41,859 nucleotides of DNA from Acidocella sp. (GTDB taxonomy: Bacteria > Pseudomonadota > Alphaproteobacteria > Acetobacterales > Acetobacteraceae), in NCBI RefSeq assembly GCF_028687955.1, contig NZ_JAQTZC010000011.1, forward strand, positions 1-41,859, written 5' to 3'. Numbering within the stretch: the stretch's first letter is position 1; each line of letters opens with the position of its first letter. This document shows, one piece after another, positions 17,119-24,989 of the stretch. Under the pieces are notes generated by a model that saw only the letters and a list, made by a program, of their open reading frames with translations, was not told the DNA's origin and made no database searches. Made by a program: the position numbers and the translations under genes.

Positions 17119-17654
17119 CTGAAACCGCAATCCTGGGTGGCGGCTGCTTCTGGTGCACCGAGGCCGCCTTCTCCGAGCTTCAAGGCGTCACCGCCGTGCA
17201 ATCGGGCTACGCTGGTGGCCAGGTTGCAAACCCCAGCTACAAACAGGTGTGTACCGGCGTCACCGGCCATGCCGAGGTCGTCCAGGTCATTTTTGACCCC
17301 GCAATCCTCCCTTTTGAGGATCTGCTGCGTGTCTTTTTCACCATTCACGACCCCACAACCCTCAACCGCCAGGGGGCGGACATCGGCAGCCAGTACCGCT
17401 CGGTCATCTTCTACCAAAGCCCCGCCCAACACGCCGCGGCTGAAAAAATCATCGCTGAATTTGAAACCGCCGGCGCCTGGGGGCGCAAAATCGTCACCGA
17501 ACTTTCCCCCGCGCCGGTTTTCTACCGCGCCGAGCCGGAACATGACCAATATTTCGCCCGCAATCCTTATTCCGGGTACTGCAACGCCGTCATCACGCCC
17601 AAAATCAGCAAACTCCGCAAAGTTTTCGCAGCCCGCCTACGCAAACCCGCCTGA
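17115..17654 (+). CDS. msrA: Peptide methionine (S)-S-oxide reductase MsrA
   Basis: MsrA repairs S-epimers of methionine sulfoxide in proteins. The 179-residue protein has the active-site motif GGGCFWCTE with catalytic Cys11, then GYAGG and TGHAEVVQVIFDP. The ATG at 17115 overlaps the EVE stop (ATGA) and is preferred because homologues start here. The resolving Cys is not obvious in the C-terminal tail, where only YSGYCNA is seen. Confidence 0.95.
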   Translation: MTETAILGGGCFWCTEAAFSELQGVTAVQSGYAGGQVANPSYKQVCTGVTGHAEVVQVIFDPAILPFEDLLRVFFTIHDPTTLNRQGADIGSQYRSVIFYQSPAQHAAAEKIIAEFETAGAWGRKIVTELSPAPVFYRAEPEHDQYFARNPYSGYCNAVITPKISKLRKVFAARLRKPA

Positions 17655-17658
17655 TGTA

Positions 17659-17847
17659 TCAACCATCCACGCCCAGGCTCTGGCGTGCGGCCGTGCAAAC
17701 GGCCCTGGTCAAATGGCGCAACGCCGCCGCGTGCAGGCGCGCAACGGTCCAATAAAGCTTCTTCACATCCAGCCGTAAATATGGCGGCAGCTCAATCAGG
17801 CGGCCCGCGGCGATATGCGGCCGCGCCAGCTCCAGCGGGTGCAGCCC
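17659..17847 (-). pseudogene. 3' remnant of an ArgP/LysG-type LysR regulator
   Basis: The minus strand holds 62 open codons reading GLHPLELARPHIAAGRLIEL, then RLDVKKLYWTVARL and a normal stop. This matches the C-terminal end of ArgP-type LysR regulators (GWGMxP..L....AAGRLVEL......DVPLYW). A TAG lies directly before it, where family members have Trp; the DNA-binding and most of the effector domain are gone. It is divergent from the LysE/ArgO gene, exactly where the cognate regulator is normally found, so a deletion removed most of argP. Confidence 0.75.
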
Positions 17848-17864
17848 CTAATGCTTAGCCAACC

Positions 17865-17886
17865 TTAGAAAAACATGCTTTTCTAA
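17865..17886. promoter_or_regulatory. Palindrome upstream of lysE, candidate LysR-type operator
   Basis: Arms TTAGAAAA and TTTTCTAA (8 bp, perfect) flank a 6-nt centre containing CATG. It lies between the argP remnant and lysE, as expected for the regulator binding site of an argP-argO pair. No intact regulator remains beside it. Confidence 0.5.
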
Positions 17887-17915
17887 TGTCAAACCGGCGG
17901 CCATAGCTCTCAGCC

Positions 17916-18554
17916 ATGGAAACCTTCATCCCCCCCTTCGCCACTGGCTTTGCCACCTCCGCCGCGCTGATCATCGCCATCGGCGCGCAAAATCTCTTTG
18001 TTCTGCGTCAGGGGCTGCGCCATGAGCATGTCGGCGCCATCGTTCTCTTCTGTAGCGGCGCTGACGCACTGCTGATCGTGGCAGGGGTGAGCGGCGTTGG
18101 CGTGTTCCTCTCCGCCGCCCCGCAATTAACCCTGTTGCTCTCGCTTGGCGGCGCGGCGTTCCTGGTCTGGCATGGCATCATGGCCTACCGCCGCATCGGC
18201 GGCCCTCATTCGGTGGTCCTGGGGCAGGCCGCCAGGCTAACCCTTGGCCAGGCGCTGGCGGCAACCGCGGGGTTTACCTTCCTCAACCCGCATGTGTATC
18301 TTGATACCGTTTTGCTCCTGGGCATGGTCGGCTCGGCTCAACCGCCGCACCTGCGCCCGTTTTTCGCGACGGGCACAGCCACGGCCAGTTTTCTTTGGTT
18401 TTCCGCGCTTGGCTTTGGCGCGCGTCTGCTCAAGCCTGTGTTCACCCGCCCGGCCGCCTGGCGCGTGCTCGATGCCCTGGCGGGCACCGTCATGCTGGCG
18501 CTGGCGGCTTCTTTGCTCTTGCATGCTTTGCACCAGTTGGGCTGGCTTGGTTAA
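17916..18554 (+). CDS. LysE/ArgO family amino acid exporter
   Basis: This 212-residue membrane protein has about six helices. IGAQNLFVLRQGLRHEHVG at about residues 23-41 and FLNPHVYLDTVLLLG at about 121-135 are typical of LysE/ArgO exporters of basic amino acids. It probably exports arginine or lysine across the inner membrane. The usual divergent ArgP/LysG activator is truncated beside it, so either regulation is lost or a distant regulator acts. Confidence 0.9.
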   Translation: METFIPPFATGFATSAALIIAIGAQNLFVLRQGLRHEHVGAIVLFCSGADALLIVAGVSGVGVFLSAAPQLTLLLSLGGAAFLVWHGIMAYRRIGGPHSVVLGQAARLTLGQALAATAGFTFLNPHVYLDTVLLLGMVGSAQPPHLRPFFATGTATASFLWFSALGFGARLLKPVFTRPAAWRVLDALAGTVMLALAASLLLHALHQLGWLG

Positions 18555-18588
18555 TTCGTTGTTTTTTTCATACCAAAACGGCGCCAGA

Positions 18589-18616
18589 TTGACCCCGCCG
18601 CCTCCCATGTTACGAA
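18589..18616 (+). promoter_or_regulatory. Promoter of FucA-like gene, probably leaderless
   Basis: TTGACC (18589-18594), a 16-nt spacer and TACGAA (18611-18616) end 5 nt before the ATG at 18622. This placement supports 18622 over the in-frame ATG at 18607, which would lie inside the promoter. Confidence 0.4.
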
Positions 18617-18621
18617 AACGT

Positions 18622-19275
18622 ATGATGCAAGACCGCACCGCCCTCATCGCCGCCGCCCGTGCCATGTCCGCGCGCGGCTTGGCCCAAGGCACTTCCGGCA
18701 ACCTCTCCTGCCGCACGGAGCAAGGCATTCTCATCACCCCTTCGGCCATCCCCTATGATCAGCTCACGCCGGAAATGCTCCCGCTGATCAAGCTGGACGG
18801 TGACTACGGCGCTTATGACGGCGATTACCGCCCCTCCTCGGAATGGCGGTTTCATCTGGATATTTATCTCGCCCGGCCGCAGACCGGCGCCGTGGTGCAT
18901 CATCACGCGCCAAACTGCACCGCCCTCTCCATGGCCCGGCGAGATATCCCAGCCTGCCATTACATGATCGCCCGTTTCGGCGGCGCGCCGGTGTATTGCG
19001 CGCCCTATGCCCTGTTTGGCACGGCGGAGCTTTCAGCCCATGTGTTGCGCGCCTTGGAGGAACGTAGCGCCTGCCTGCTGGCAAACCACGGCGCCATCGC
19101 CACCGGCAGAACCATCGAGGCCGCGATGAGTGCCGCCGCCGAGTTGGAGACCCTGGCGCAACAATATCTGCTCTCGCTTGCCGCCGGCGGGCCGGTGCTG
19201 CTTACCGATGCGCAAGTGACCGCCGCGCTCACGCAATTTTCGGAAGTCTACGGACCCAACATTAAAAAAAACTAA
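18622..19275 (+). CDS. Class II aldolase, FucA-like
   Basis: This 217-residue zinc aldolase is very close in layout to L-fuculose-1-phosphate aldolase: GTSGNLS (residues 23-29), catalytic Glu74 in SSEWRFH, zinc ligands His93 and His95 in VVHHHAPN, CAPYALFGTAEL, and zinc ligand His156 in LLANHGAIA. It should cleave a ketose- or deoxyketose-1-phosphate to DHAP and an aldehyde. No fucose kinase or isomerase lies nearby, so a scavenging role (as in 5-deoxyribose disposal) is possible but inferred. The start could also be ATG 18607. Confidence 0.9.
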   Translation: MMQDRTALIAAARAMSARGLAQGTSGNLSCRTEQGILITPSAIPYDQLTPEMLPLIKLDGDYGAYDGDYRPSSEWRFHLDIYLARPQTGAVVHHHAPNCTALSMARRDIPACHYMIARFGGAPVYCAPYALFGTAELSAHVLRALEERSACLLANHGAIATGRTIEAAMSAAAELETLAQQYLLSLAAGGPVLLTDAQVTAALTQFSEVYGPNIKKN

Positions 19276-20789
19276 TCCACCGCCGCCAGCCGCCGCCGCG
19301 CCGCCGCCGGGTTGCGGCCGCCCAGTGGGTTTGCCCGTCCACGGTTGATCTTGAATGAGGAAATCGAACGGTTGAGCTCGTTGATTTCGCTTTTCAGCGA
19401 ATGCACCGCCGCCGAGGCCTCCTCAACCATGGCGGCATTCTGTTGCACCACCATGTTCACCTGGTTCACCGCCTCGCTCACCTGGTTCAGCCCGCCGGAC
19501 TGTTGCTGCGCCGCATTGGCGATACCCGAGACCAGCCCCTCGATCTGCCCCATATTGGTGCCGATGGTCTCCAGCGACTGTCCGGTCTTGCGCACCAGCT
19601 CCACTCCCTGAACAACCTGGGACGAGGAGGTTGAGATGAGCGATTTGATCGCCTTCGCCGCCTCCGCTGAGCGCTGGGCCAGCGCCCGGACTTCGGATGC
19701 CACAACCGCGAAGCCGCGCCCCGCATCGCCGGCGCGCGCCGCCTCCACCCCGGCGTTCAGCGCGAGAAGATTGGTCTGGAAGGCGATATCGTCGATCAAC
19801 CCGATAATCTGGCTGATTTCCTGGGAGGATGCCTCGATCTTGTTCATCGCATCACCTGCCTCGCTCACCACGTTGCGCGAATTGGCCGCGCCCGAATTGG
19901 CGCCCCTCACCGCGGCATTCGCCTGTGCCGCGCCGGCGGCCGTGCGTTTCACCCCTTCGGTCAACTCGGTGAGCGCGGTGGTCGTCTCCAGCAGGTTGGC
20001 GGCCTGCTGCTCGGTCCGCCGCGCCAGATCGTCGGTGGCTTGGGAAATTTCGTCGATACCGTTGTTGATCATCCCGGTCGCAGCCTGAATCCCGGAGAGG
20101 GTGCCGGCCAGACGCACCAGCGCGTTGTTAAAATCCTCGCGCAGCCGAGCGTATTCATCAGGCAGCGTATCGCCGATGCGGTGCGTGAGATCCCCCGCGG
20201 CGAGCGCGCTCATCGCCTCGCTCACCGTCTTCATCACTTTTGCGCTGGTGCTTGCGGCAAGGTTCTCGGCGGCCTGGCGCGCGGCCTCCGCGGCTTGCAG
20301 ATATACCGAAATCGCCAGGTCCATATCCAGGAAAGCCGCCTTCAGCAGCACACCGATTTCCTCGCTCAGCTCCCCGGCGTTGTTCTGGCGCCGCCAGAAC
20401 ACGGGTTTGGGCCAGCGCGCGGCGACCACGGCGGCCGTGAGGGATTCAAGCATCAGCGCATAACCGCCGATGTACCAGCGCGGCTCCAGCCCGATGCGGG
20501 CGTGAACCTCCCCCACTTTGGTGACCTCATCGAGATATTCCTGGCCGAAATCGCCTTCCAGGATGGTGCTCCAATGCAGCGACTGCCGGGCCTGTGCATG
20601 TTCCATCATCGCGGGCGTAGCGAAAAAACGGCTGGTTCGCGGCTCCGTGCCAATTTTGGCGTAGAGCGCGTTGAGCGCCGCGGGCAGCGCCTGCCAGATG
20701 ATGGATTTCATCCCCCGCAACCGTGCTAGTGCCTTTGCGCTCAAATTAATGAAATTGAGACGATCGGCCAGCGGGTTCACGTCCGGCAT
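19272..20789 (-). CDS. Globin-coupled methyl-accepting chemotaxis protein
   Basis: This 505-residue soluble receptor has no membrane helix. Residues 1-165 form a globin-coupled-sensor domain with the proximal haem ligand His96 in VGEVHARIGLEPRWYIGGY. A HAMP-like linker follows near residue 205 (SALAAGDLTHRI). The C-terminal signalling domain contains the hairpin tip DIAFQTNLLALNAGVEAARAG. It probably senses oxygen or another gas and signals through CheA/CheW encoded elsewhere. No C-terminal CheR-tether pentapeptide is present. ATG 20789 has AAAGGA 8 nt upstream; a GTG at 20828 is an alternative. Confidence 0.93.
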   Translation of the reverse strand: MPDVNPLADRLNFINLSAKALARLRGMKSIIWQALPAALNALYAKIGTEPRTSRFFATPAMMEHAQARQSLHWSTILEGDFGQEYLDEVTKVGEVHARIGLEPRWYIGGYALMLESLTAAVVAARWPKPVFWRRQNNAGELSEEIGVLLKAAFLDMDLAISVYLQAAEAARQAAENLAASTSAKVMKTVSEAMSALAAGDLTHRIGDTLPDEYARLREDFNNALVRLAGTLSGIQAATGMINNGIDEISQATDDLARRTEQQAANLLETTTALTELTEGVKRTAAGAAQANAAVRGANSGAANSRNVVSEAGDAMNKIEASSQEISQIIGLIDDIAFQTNLLALNAGVEAARAGDAGRGFAVVASEVRALAQRSAEAAKAIKSLISTSSSQVVQGVELVRKTGQSLETIGTNMGQIEGLVSGIANAAQQQSGGLNQVSEAVNQVNMVVQQNAAMVEEASAAVHSLKSEINELNRSISSFKINRGRANPLGGRNPAAARRRLAAVD

Positions 20790-20894
20790 TACATGGATCC
20801 TTTGGGCGGCTAGGAAAAATTGCTTCACTGTACTGGGGGGAGCTTAAGCGACGATTAAAACCAGGACGGAAAACTGCGGCCCCGGGCGGGGCAT

Positions 20895-20923
20895 TTGGCC
20901 GCCGCTGGCGGTTATTCTATAAT
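20895..20923 (+). promoter_or_regulatory. Promoter of ThiF/MoeB gene, probably leaderless
   Basis: A perfect TATAAT (20918-20923) lies 5 nt before the ATG at 20929, with TTGGCC (20895-20900) 17 nt upstream of it. No Shine-Dalgarno site is possible in the five intervening bases. Confidence 0.6.
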
Positions 20924-20928
20924 GGCGC

Positions 20929-21690
20929 ATGGATTTAGATTTTTCCGAGGACGAAATTCAACGCTATGCGCGGCATATTTTGTTGCGCGAGGTTGGCGGA
21001 GCGGGCCAGGCGCGGCTGAAGGCCGCTCGTGTGCTCATCGTGGGCGCTGGCGGGCTCGGCTCGCCCCTGGCCTTGTATCTGGCCGCCGCCGGGGTGGGCT
21101 GCATCGGGCTGGTGGATGGCGATGTGCTGGAGCTCTCCAATCTGCAGCGCCAGGTTGCCCACGGCATGGAAAATCTGGGCCGGGCGAAGGTCGAGTCGGC
21201 CGCGGAGTCGATGCGCCGGATCAATCCTCTGGTGCAGGTGAATATGCATAACCACCGGCTGGATGCGGCCAACGTGGCGGGGCTGTTGGAAGGCTACGAT
21301 ATAATCTGTGACGGCACGGATAATTTCGCCACCCGCTTTCTTCTGGCCGATGCCTGCGTGGCGGCGCGGCGCACGCTGGTGAGCGCGGCGGTGCTGCGTT
21401 TCGAGGGGCAGCTTTCCACCTTTAAGCCGCATGCTGACCCGCAGGGGCCTTGTTACCGATGCCTCTACCCCGAACCGCCGCCGGAAGGGCTGGTGCCGAG
21501 CTGCTCGCAGGCCGGCGTGCTGGGCGCGGTGACCGGGGTGATGGGCAGTTTACAAGCGAGCGAGGTGCTAAAGGAGATCATGGGCATCGGCGCTTCCATG
21601 TCTGGCTGGCTGCTGATCTGGGATGCGCTGGCGGCGGAGTTCAGGAAAGTCAGGTTGCGGAAGGACAAGGCATGCCCCGTATGTGGTTGA
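20929..21690 (+). CDS. ThiF/MoeB-type sulfur-carrier adenylyltransferase
   Basis: This 253-residue E1-like enzyme would adenylate the C-terminal Gly of a ThiS/MoaD-type sulfur carrier for thiamine or molybdopterin synthesis. It shows RYARHILLREVGG at residues 12-24, the nucleotide-binding GAGGLGSPLALYLAA at about 40-54, DGTDNFATR, and a zinc site made of CYRC and the terminal CPVC. No carrier gene is adjacent, so ThiF versus MoeB cannot be decided. Confidence 0.92.
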   Translation: MDLDFSEDEIQRYARHILLREVGGAGQARLKAARVLIVGAGGLGSPLALYLAAAGVGCIGLVDGDVLELSNLQRQVAHGMENLGRAKVESAAESMRRINPLVQVNMHNHRLDAANVAGLLEGYDIICDGTDNFATRFLLADACVAARRTLVSAAVLRFEGQLSTFKPHADPQGPCYRCLYPEPPPEGLVPSCSQAGVLGAVTGVMGSLQASEVLKEIMGIGASMSGWLLIWDALAAEFRKVRLRKDKACPVCG

Positions 21691-22196
21691 GGGGGGCTGC
21701 CCTCGCGCTGCTGTTGCTTGGTGGCTGGACCGCGGTGCCCGTTGGCAGCGGGCCTGGGCCGGCAGTGGGGCAGGTAACGAAGCTGCCGGTGCCGCGCTTT
21801 GTCTCGCTGCGCACCAATGAGGTGAATTTCCGGGCCGGGCCGGGGTTTCAGTACCCTGTGAACTGGGTTTACGAGCGCGATGGGCTGCCGGTGGAGATCA
21901 TTGGCGAATTTGACGTATGGCGCCATGTGGTGGCGCCAGACGGTGGTACCGGCTGGGTGCATATGGCGACGATCCGCGCCCGGCGGACGTTTTTCATTAC
22001 CGCCCAGCAGGCGGTGCTGCGGCACAGCCCCGCCCCGGATGCGGCGCCCGTGGCGTATCTGCAGGGCGGTGTCACCGGTACTTTGATTTCATGTGACCGG
22101 AGCTCGGATTTTTGCAAGGCGTCGGCCGGGCGCTATACGGGCTATCTGGCGCGCGAGGATTTCTGGGGTGCGTTTCCGGGCGAGACGTTTAAGTAA
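21672..22196 (+). CDS. Exported SH3-domain protein
   Basis: This 174-residue protein has a signal sequence (WLRGAALALLLLGGW) and two bacterial SH3-like repeats. The first holds LRTNEVNFRAGPGFQYPVNW and GWVHMATI; the second holds QAVLRHSPAPDAAPVAYL and YTGYLAREDFWG. Such proteins bind peptidoglycan or modulate envelope enzymes; the exact role is unknown. The ATG overlaps the previous gene by 19 bases and has AAGGA 6 nt upstream, so it is translated from the same message. Confidence 0.85.
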   Translation: MPRMWLRGAALALLLLGGWTAVPVGSGPGPAVGQVTKLPVPRFVSLRTNEVNFRAGPGFQYPVNWVYERDGLPVEIIGEFDVWRHVVAPDGGTGWVHMATIRARRTFFITAQQAVLRHSPAPDAAPVAYLQGGVTGTLISCDRSSDFCKASAGRYTGYLAREDFWGAFPGETFK

Positions 22197-22241
22197 TAAT
22201 AGTTTTCCACAGAAAAGGACTCGGGGAGACCCCGCTAGATA

Positions 22242-22270
22242 TTGCGATTGGGGCCCGCTCTCTCTACTGT
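22242..22270 (+). promoter_or_regulatory. Candidate gcrA promoter
   Basis: TTGCGA (22242-22247), a 17-nt spacer and TACTGT (22265-22270) lie 31 nt before the gcrA ATG. One GANTC methylation site (GACTC, 22218-22222) is 19 nt upstream of the -35 box. Confidence 0.4.
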
Positions 22271-22301
22271 ATTTTGTAGTTTGAGTGAGAGGGACCACAA
22301 T

Positions 22302-22751
22302 ATGGAGTGGACGGAAGAGGCAATTGCAAAATTGCGGAGTTTGTGGGCTGAAGGGCTTTCGACTGCGGAAATTGGCCGCAGGCTGAATATTTCAAAAAAT
22401 GCCGTGGTCGGGAAGGCGCATCGCCTTAATCTGCCGCCGCGTCCCTCGCCGATTCGCCGCAACGAGGGTGAAACCGCTGCCGTGCGTCCGGTGGTGCCCA
22501 AGCGGGTGCAAGGGGCAACGCTGCCGCCGCTTTCAGCTTCGATGTCGGCGCCGATGCCAACGCTGCGCGCGCTGTTGCCGGCTGTGAAATTCAGCCAGCG
22601 CGCCACGCCGTGCTGCTGGCCGATCGGCGAGCCGGGAAAGCCGAGTTTTCATTTTTGCAATGCGTCCGCGGTGACAGGGAAACCCTATTGCGAGGAGCAT
22701 GCCGCGATCGCCTATGTGCGGGTGCGTGACCGCCGCGAGGATGTCGCCTGA
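22302..22751 (+). CDS. gcrA: Cell cycle regulator GcrA
   Basis: GcrA is the alphaproteobacterial sigma-70 cofactor that activates promoters carrying CcrM-methylated GANTC sites. The 149-residue protein has the N-terminal helix-turn-helix WTEEAIAKLRSLWAEGLSTA and NAVVGKAHRLNL, a Pro-rich linker and the C-terminal module with CCWPIGEPG, FHFCN and PYCEEHAA that contacts RNA polymerase. GAGAGGGA lies 7 nt before the ATG. Promoters with clustered GANTC sites in this window (mipZ) are its likely targets. Confidence 0.95.
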   Translation: MEWTEEAIAKLRSLWAEGLSTAEIGRRLNISKNAVVGKAHRLNLPPRPSPIRRNEGETAAVRPVVPKRVQGATLPPLSASMSAPMPTLRALLPAVKFSQRATPCCWPIGEPGKPSFHFCNASAVTGKPYCEEHAAIAYVRVRDRREDVA

Positions 22752-22882
22752 TTTAGAGGCGGATCTTATCTGGCTCTAATGCCTCGGCCGTGCGCCAGGG
22801 TTTGCGGAAAATCGCGCAACCGCGGGTGCGTATTTTTTGCGGGGCTTCAAATCTTTCTGCTGCGGCGCAGCACATGTTCCAA

Positions 22883-22912
22883 TTGATAAATTCGGATTAA
22901 TGCGCGTAGACT
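22883..22912 (+). promoter_or_regulatory. Candidate promoter of cold-shock gene, GANTC over the -10
   Basis: TTGATA (22883-22888), an 18-nt spacer and TAGACT (22907-22912) would give a 5' UTR of about 64 nt before the ATG at 22983. A GACTC site (22909-22913) overlaps the -10 box, so CcrM methylation or GcrA could affect this promoter. Confidence 0.4.
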
Positions 22913-22982
22913 CACGCGCCCGGCGGGCATGACCGGTGCCATGGTGTATGTCCAGCGAAACCGGTGCAAGGAAGGTGTCGAT

Positions 22983-23228
22983 ATGGAAATGATGCATGAC
23001 GAGGGTGCACGGCCTGAAACGGCCATTACAGGGGTTGTGAAATGGTTCAACCCTGGCAAGGGGTATGGGTTCATCGCGCCCGATACTGGTGGAAACGATA
23101 TTTTTGTTCATATCAGCGCGGTGCAGCATGCGGGGTTGCGCAAGTTGAATGAAGGTGAGCGCGTGCGCTTTGCCGTGCAGCAGCGCGAGGGGCGGGTAGC
23201 CGCCGTGGGTATCGAAAAGCTGCATTAG
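22983..23228 (+). CDS. Cold-shock domain protein
   Basis: This 81-residue protein is mostly one CSD with RNP1 (KGYGFIAP) and RNP2 (DIFVHIS), so it should bind single-stranded RNA or DNA. A 15-residue acidic N-terminal extension (MEMMHDEGARPETA) precedes the domain. ATG 22983 is chosen for AAGGAAGG 7 nt upstream; an in-frame ATG at 22929 would add 18 residues but has no ribosome binding site. Confidence 0.93.
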   Translation: MEMMHDEGARPETAITGVVKWFNPGKGYGFIAPDTGGNDIFVHISAVQHAGLRKLNEGERVRFAVQQREGRVAAVGIEKLH

Positions 23229-23332
23229 AGGCGCGCTTCTTAAATCCGCCACAAAATCAGCACGCTCGTGGTTTGGGCGCAGTTCCTGCTGGCCGCAGCT
23301 GATATAACAGCCCGGTAAACATGGAGTCGGGC

Positions 23333-24748
23333 ATGATGCGGGAACTGGCGGGATTGGCGATGAATGACGTTGCGGCGCTGCCGCTTTATGGCGTGCGGCC
23401 TGAGCGTGTGGCCGCGGTGCTGGATGGATTGCCGCCCGGGCAGGCGGCGCTGGCGCGGTTGCAAGATTTCGCAGGCCAGGCGGGGGCGGTTGTGTTGCTC
23501 ACCGGTGGCGATGGTGCGTTGCAGGGTGCGGTGCTGGGGCTGGGAAGCGCGCCGGCGGTGCATGGTTTTGGCGCGGCGGCGGGTGCATTGCCAAGCGGAA
23601 CGGTGTGGCGGATCGTCGATGGCGATTTCTCAGGCGAGGATGCCGCGCTGGGGTTTTTGCTCGGCGCCTACCGGTTTGAACATTTAAAAACCAGGGCACC
23701 AAAGCCGCGGGCGCAGCTGGCCGCCGCGCAAGTGCCTGCACGCGCAATGGTGATTGCAAGCGCGGTCTGCGCGGTGCGCGATCTGATCAATACACCCGCG
23801 AACCTGCTGGGGCCGGCCGAGCTGGCCCAGGCCGCGATGGATATGGGCGTGCGTTTTGGCGCGCATACCACGCATGTTTACGGCGCGGCGGTGGCTGAAC
23901 GCTACCCCGCGCTGGCGGCGGTGGGGGCGGGGTCTGAGCGCGGGGCGGAGGCGGTGCTGCTGACATGGCATGGCTCACGCGCGGATGCGGACGCGCCGCT
24001 GCTCTCGCTCTGCGGCAAAGGCGTGTGCTTCGATACGGGTGGTTATGACCTGAAGCCGGGCGCTGCGATGCTACGTATGAAAAAAGATATGGGCGGTGCT
24101 GCAATTTTGCTGGGACTGGCGCAAGCGGTGATGGCGCTGGATTTACCGTTACGGTTGCAACTGAGGATTGGCTGCGTGGAAAACAGCATCTCCGGCCATG
24201 CCATGCGGCCATCTGACGTGCTGCAAACGGTTGCTGGTTTGAGCGTGGAGGTTGGCAATACGGATGCGGAGGGCCGGCTTGTGCTGTGCGACCTGCTCGC
24301 GGAGGCGGCTAGCGAAACACCAGATTTTCTGATAGATGCTGCAACGTTGACGGGTGCGGCGCGCGTGGCGCTGGGGCCGGATTTGCCGGCGTTGTTTTGC
24401 AACGATGAGCGGCTTGCGCAATCCATTCTGGCGGCGGGGCAATCGGTTAACGATCCGCTCTGGCGCTTGCCGTTGTTTGAGGGTTACACCGCGTGGCTGG
24501 ACAGCCCGGTTGCCGATCTCAACACTGTTTCCGCGAAACCCATGGCGGGCGCGATTGTTGCGGCTCTATTCCTGAAACGTTTTATCCCTTCCGGAATCGC
24601 ATGGGCGCATGTGGATGTTTACGCATGGAATGATTCCAGCCGCCCCGGCAGGCCGGAAGGCGGTGAGGCGCAGAGCCTGCGGGCATTGCTCGCGGCGGTT
24701 GAAATGCTTGGTTCGCCGGCCAACCGGTTGCAATCACGAGATGATTAA
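23333..24748 (+). CDS. M17 leucyl aminopeptidase family protein
   Basis: This cytosolic dimetal exopeptidase has about 471 residues. All metal and catalytic residues of the family are visible: GKGVCFDTGGYDLKPG (metal-binding Lys and Asp, catalytic Lys), KKDMGG (Asp) and the signature NTDAEGRL (Asp, Glu, catalytic Arg). The N-terminal domain is short and divergent, as in the PepB-like branch. ATG 23333 has GGAG 6 nt upstream; ATG 23321 is an in-frame alternative four codons earlier. Confidence 0.93.
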   Translation: MMRELAGLAMNDVAALPLYGVRPERVAAVLDGLPPGQAALARLQDFAGQAGAVVLLTGGDGALQGAVLGLGSAPAVHGFGAAAGALPSGTVWRIVDGDFSGEDAALGFLLGAYRFEHLKTRAPKPRAQLAAAQVPARAMVIASAVCAVRDLINTPANLLGPAELAQAAMDMGVRFGAHTTHVYGAAVAERYPALAAVGAGSERGAEAVLLTWHGSRADADAPLLSLCGKGVCFDTGGYDLKPGAAMLRMKKDMGGAAILLGLAQAVMALDLPLRLQLRIGCVENSISGHAMRPSDVLQTVAGLSVEVGNTDAEGRLVLCDLLAEAASETPDFLIDAATLTGAARVALGPDLPALFCNDERLAQSILAAGQSVNDPLWRLPLFEGYTAWLDSPVADLNTVSAKPMAGAIVAALFLKRFIPSGIAWAHVDVYAWNDSSRPGRPEGGEAQSLRALLAAVEMLGSPANRLQSRDD

Positions 24749-24904
24749 ATCTTTGAAACGTTCAGTGCAGTTGAAATGTTTTTATGTTTCAAATGCTTGA
24801 TTTGTGTAGCTACAATGCGTATTTCCTGAAAGCTTGTTTCGGTGTAGGATGTTTTGCCTGTTTGGTTTCGGTTTGTTTGCCGGGGGCAAGCAAGGACAAG
24901 CTGG

Positions 24905-24962
24905 GAATGGCTTTTGACACGTTGATCGTCTGCGAATGGCTTTTGACACGTTGATCGTCTGC
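24905..24962. repeat. Perfect 29-bp tandem duplication
   Basis: Two identical adjacent 29-bp units (24905-24933 and 24934-24962) each contain TTGACAC and TTGATCGTC. A third TTGATCGTC occurs at 24983-24991. The three 9-mers start at 24922, 24951 and 24983, so they are spaced 29 and 32 bp, close to three helical turns. Confidence 0.9.
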
Positions 24963-24989
24963 CATGCCTTTATGATGGTGCTTTGATCG

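Noticed and set aside
18541..18570. Possible terminator after lysE (T-run at about 18560)
   Set aside because: The run of T has only a 4-bp CCAG/CTGG stem before it, too weak and too far away for an intrinsic terminator.
24749..24805. Small 19-codon frame after the aminopeptidase
   Set aside because: It has no ribosome binding site and no conserved feature; the sequence is better explained by the inverted repeat around 24752-24793.
24905..24962. Possible CRISPR repeat (29 bp, two copies)
   Set aside because: The two units are directly adjacent with no spacer, there are only two, and no cas gene is in the window. It is a simple tandem duplication.
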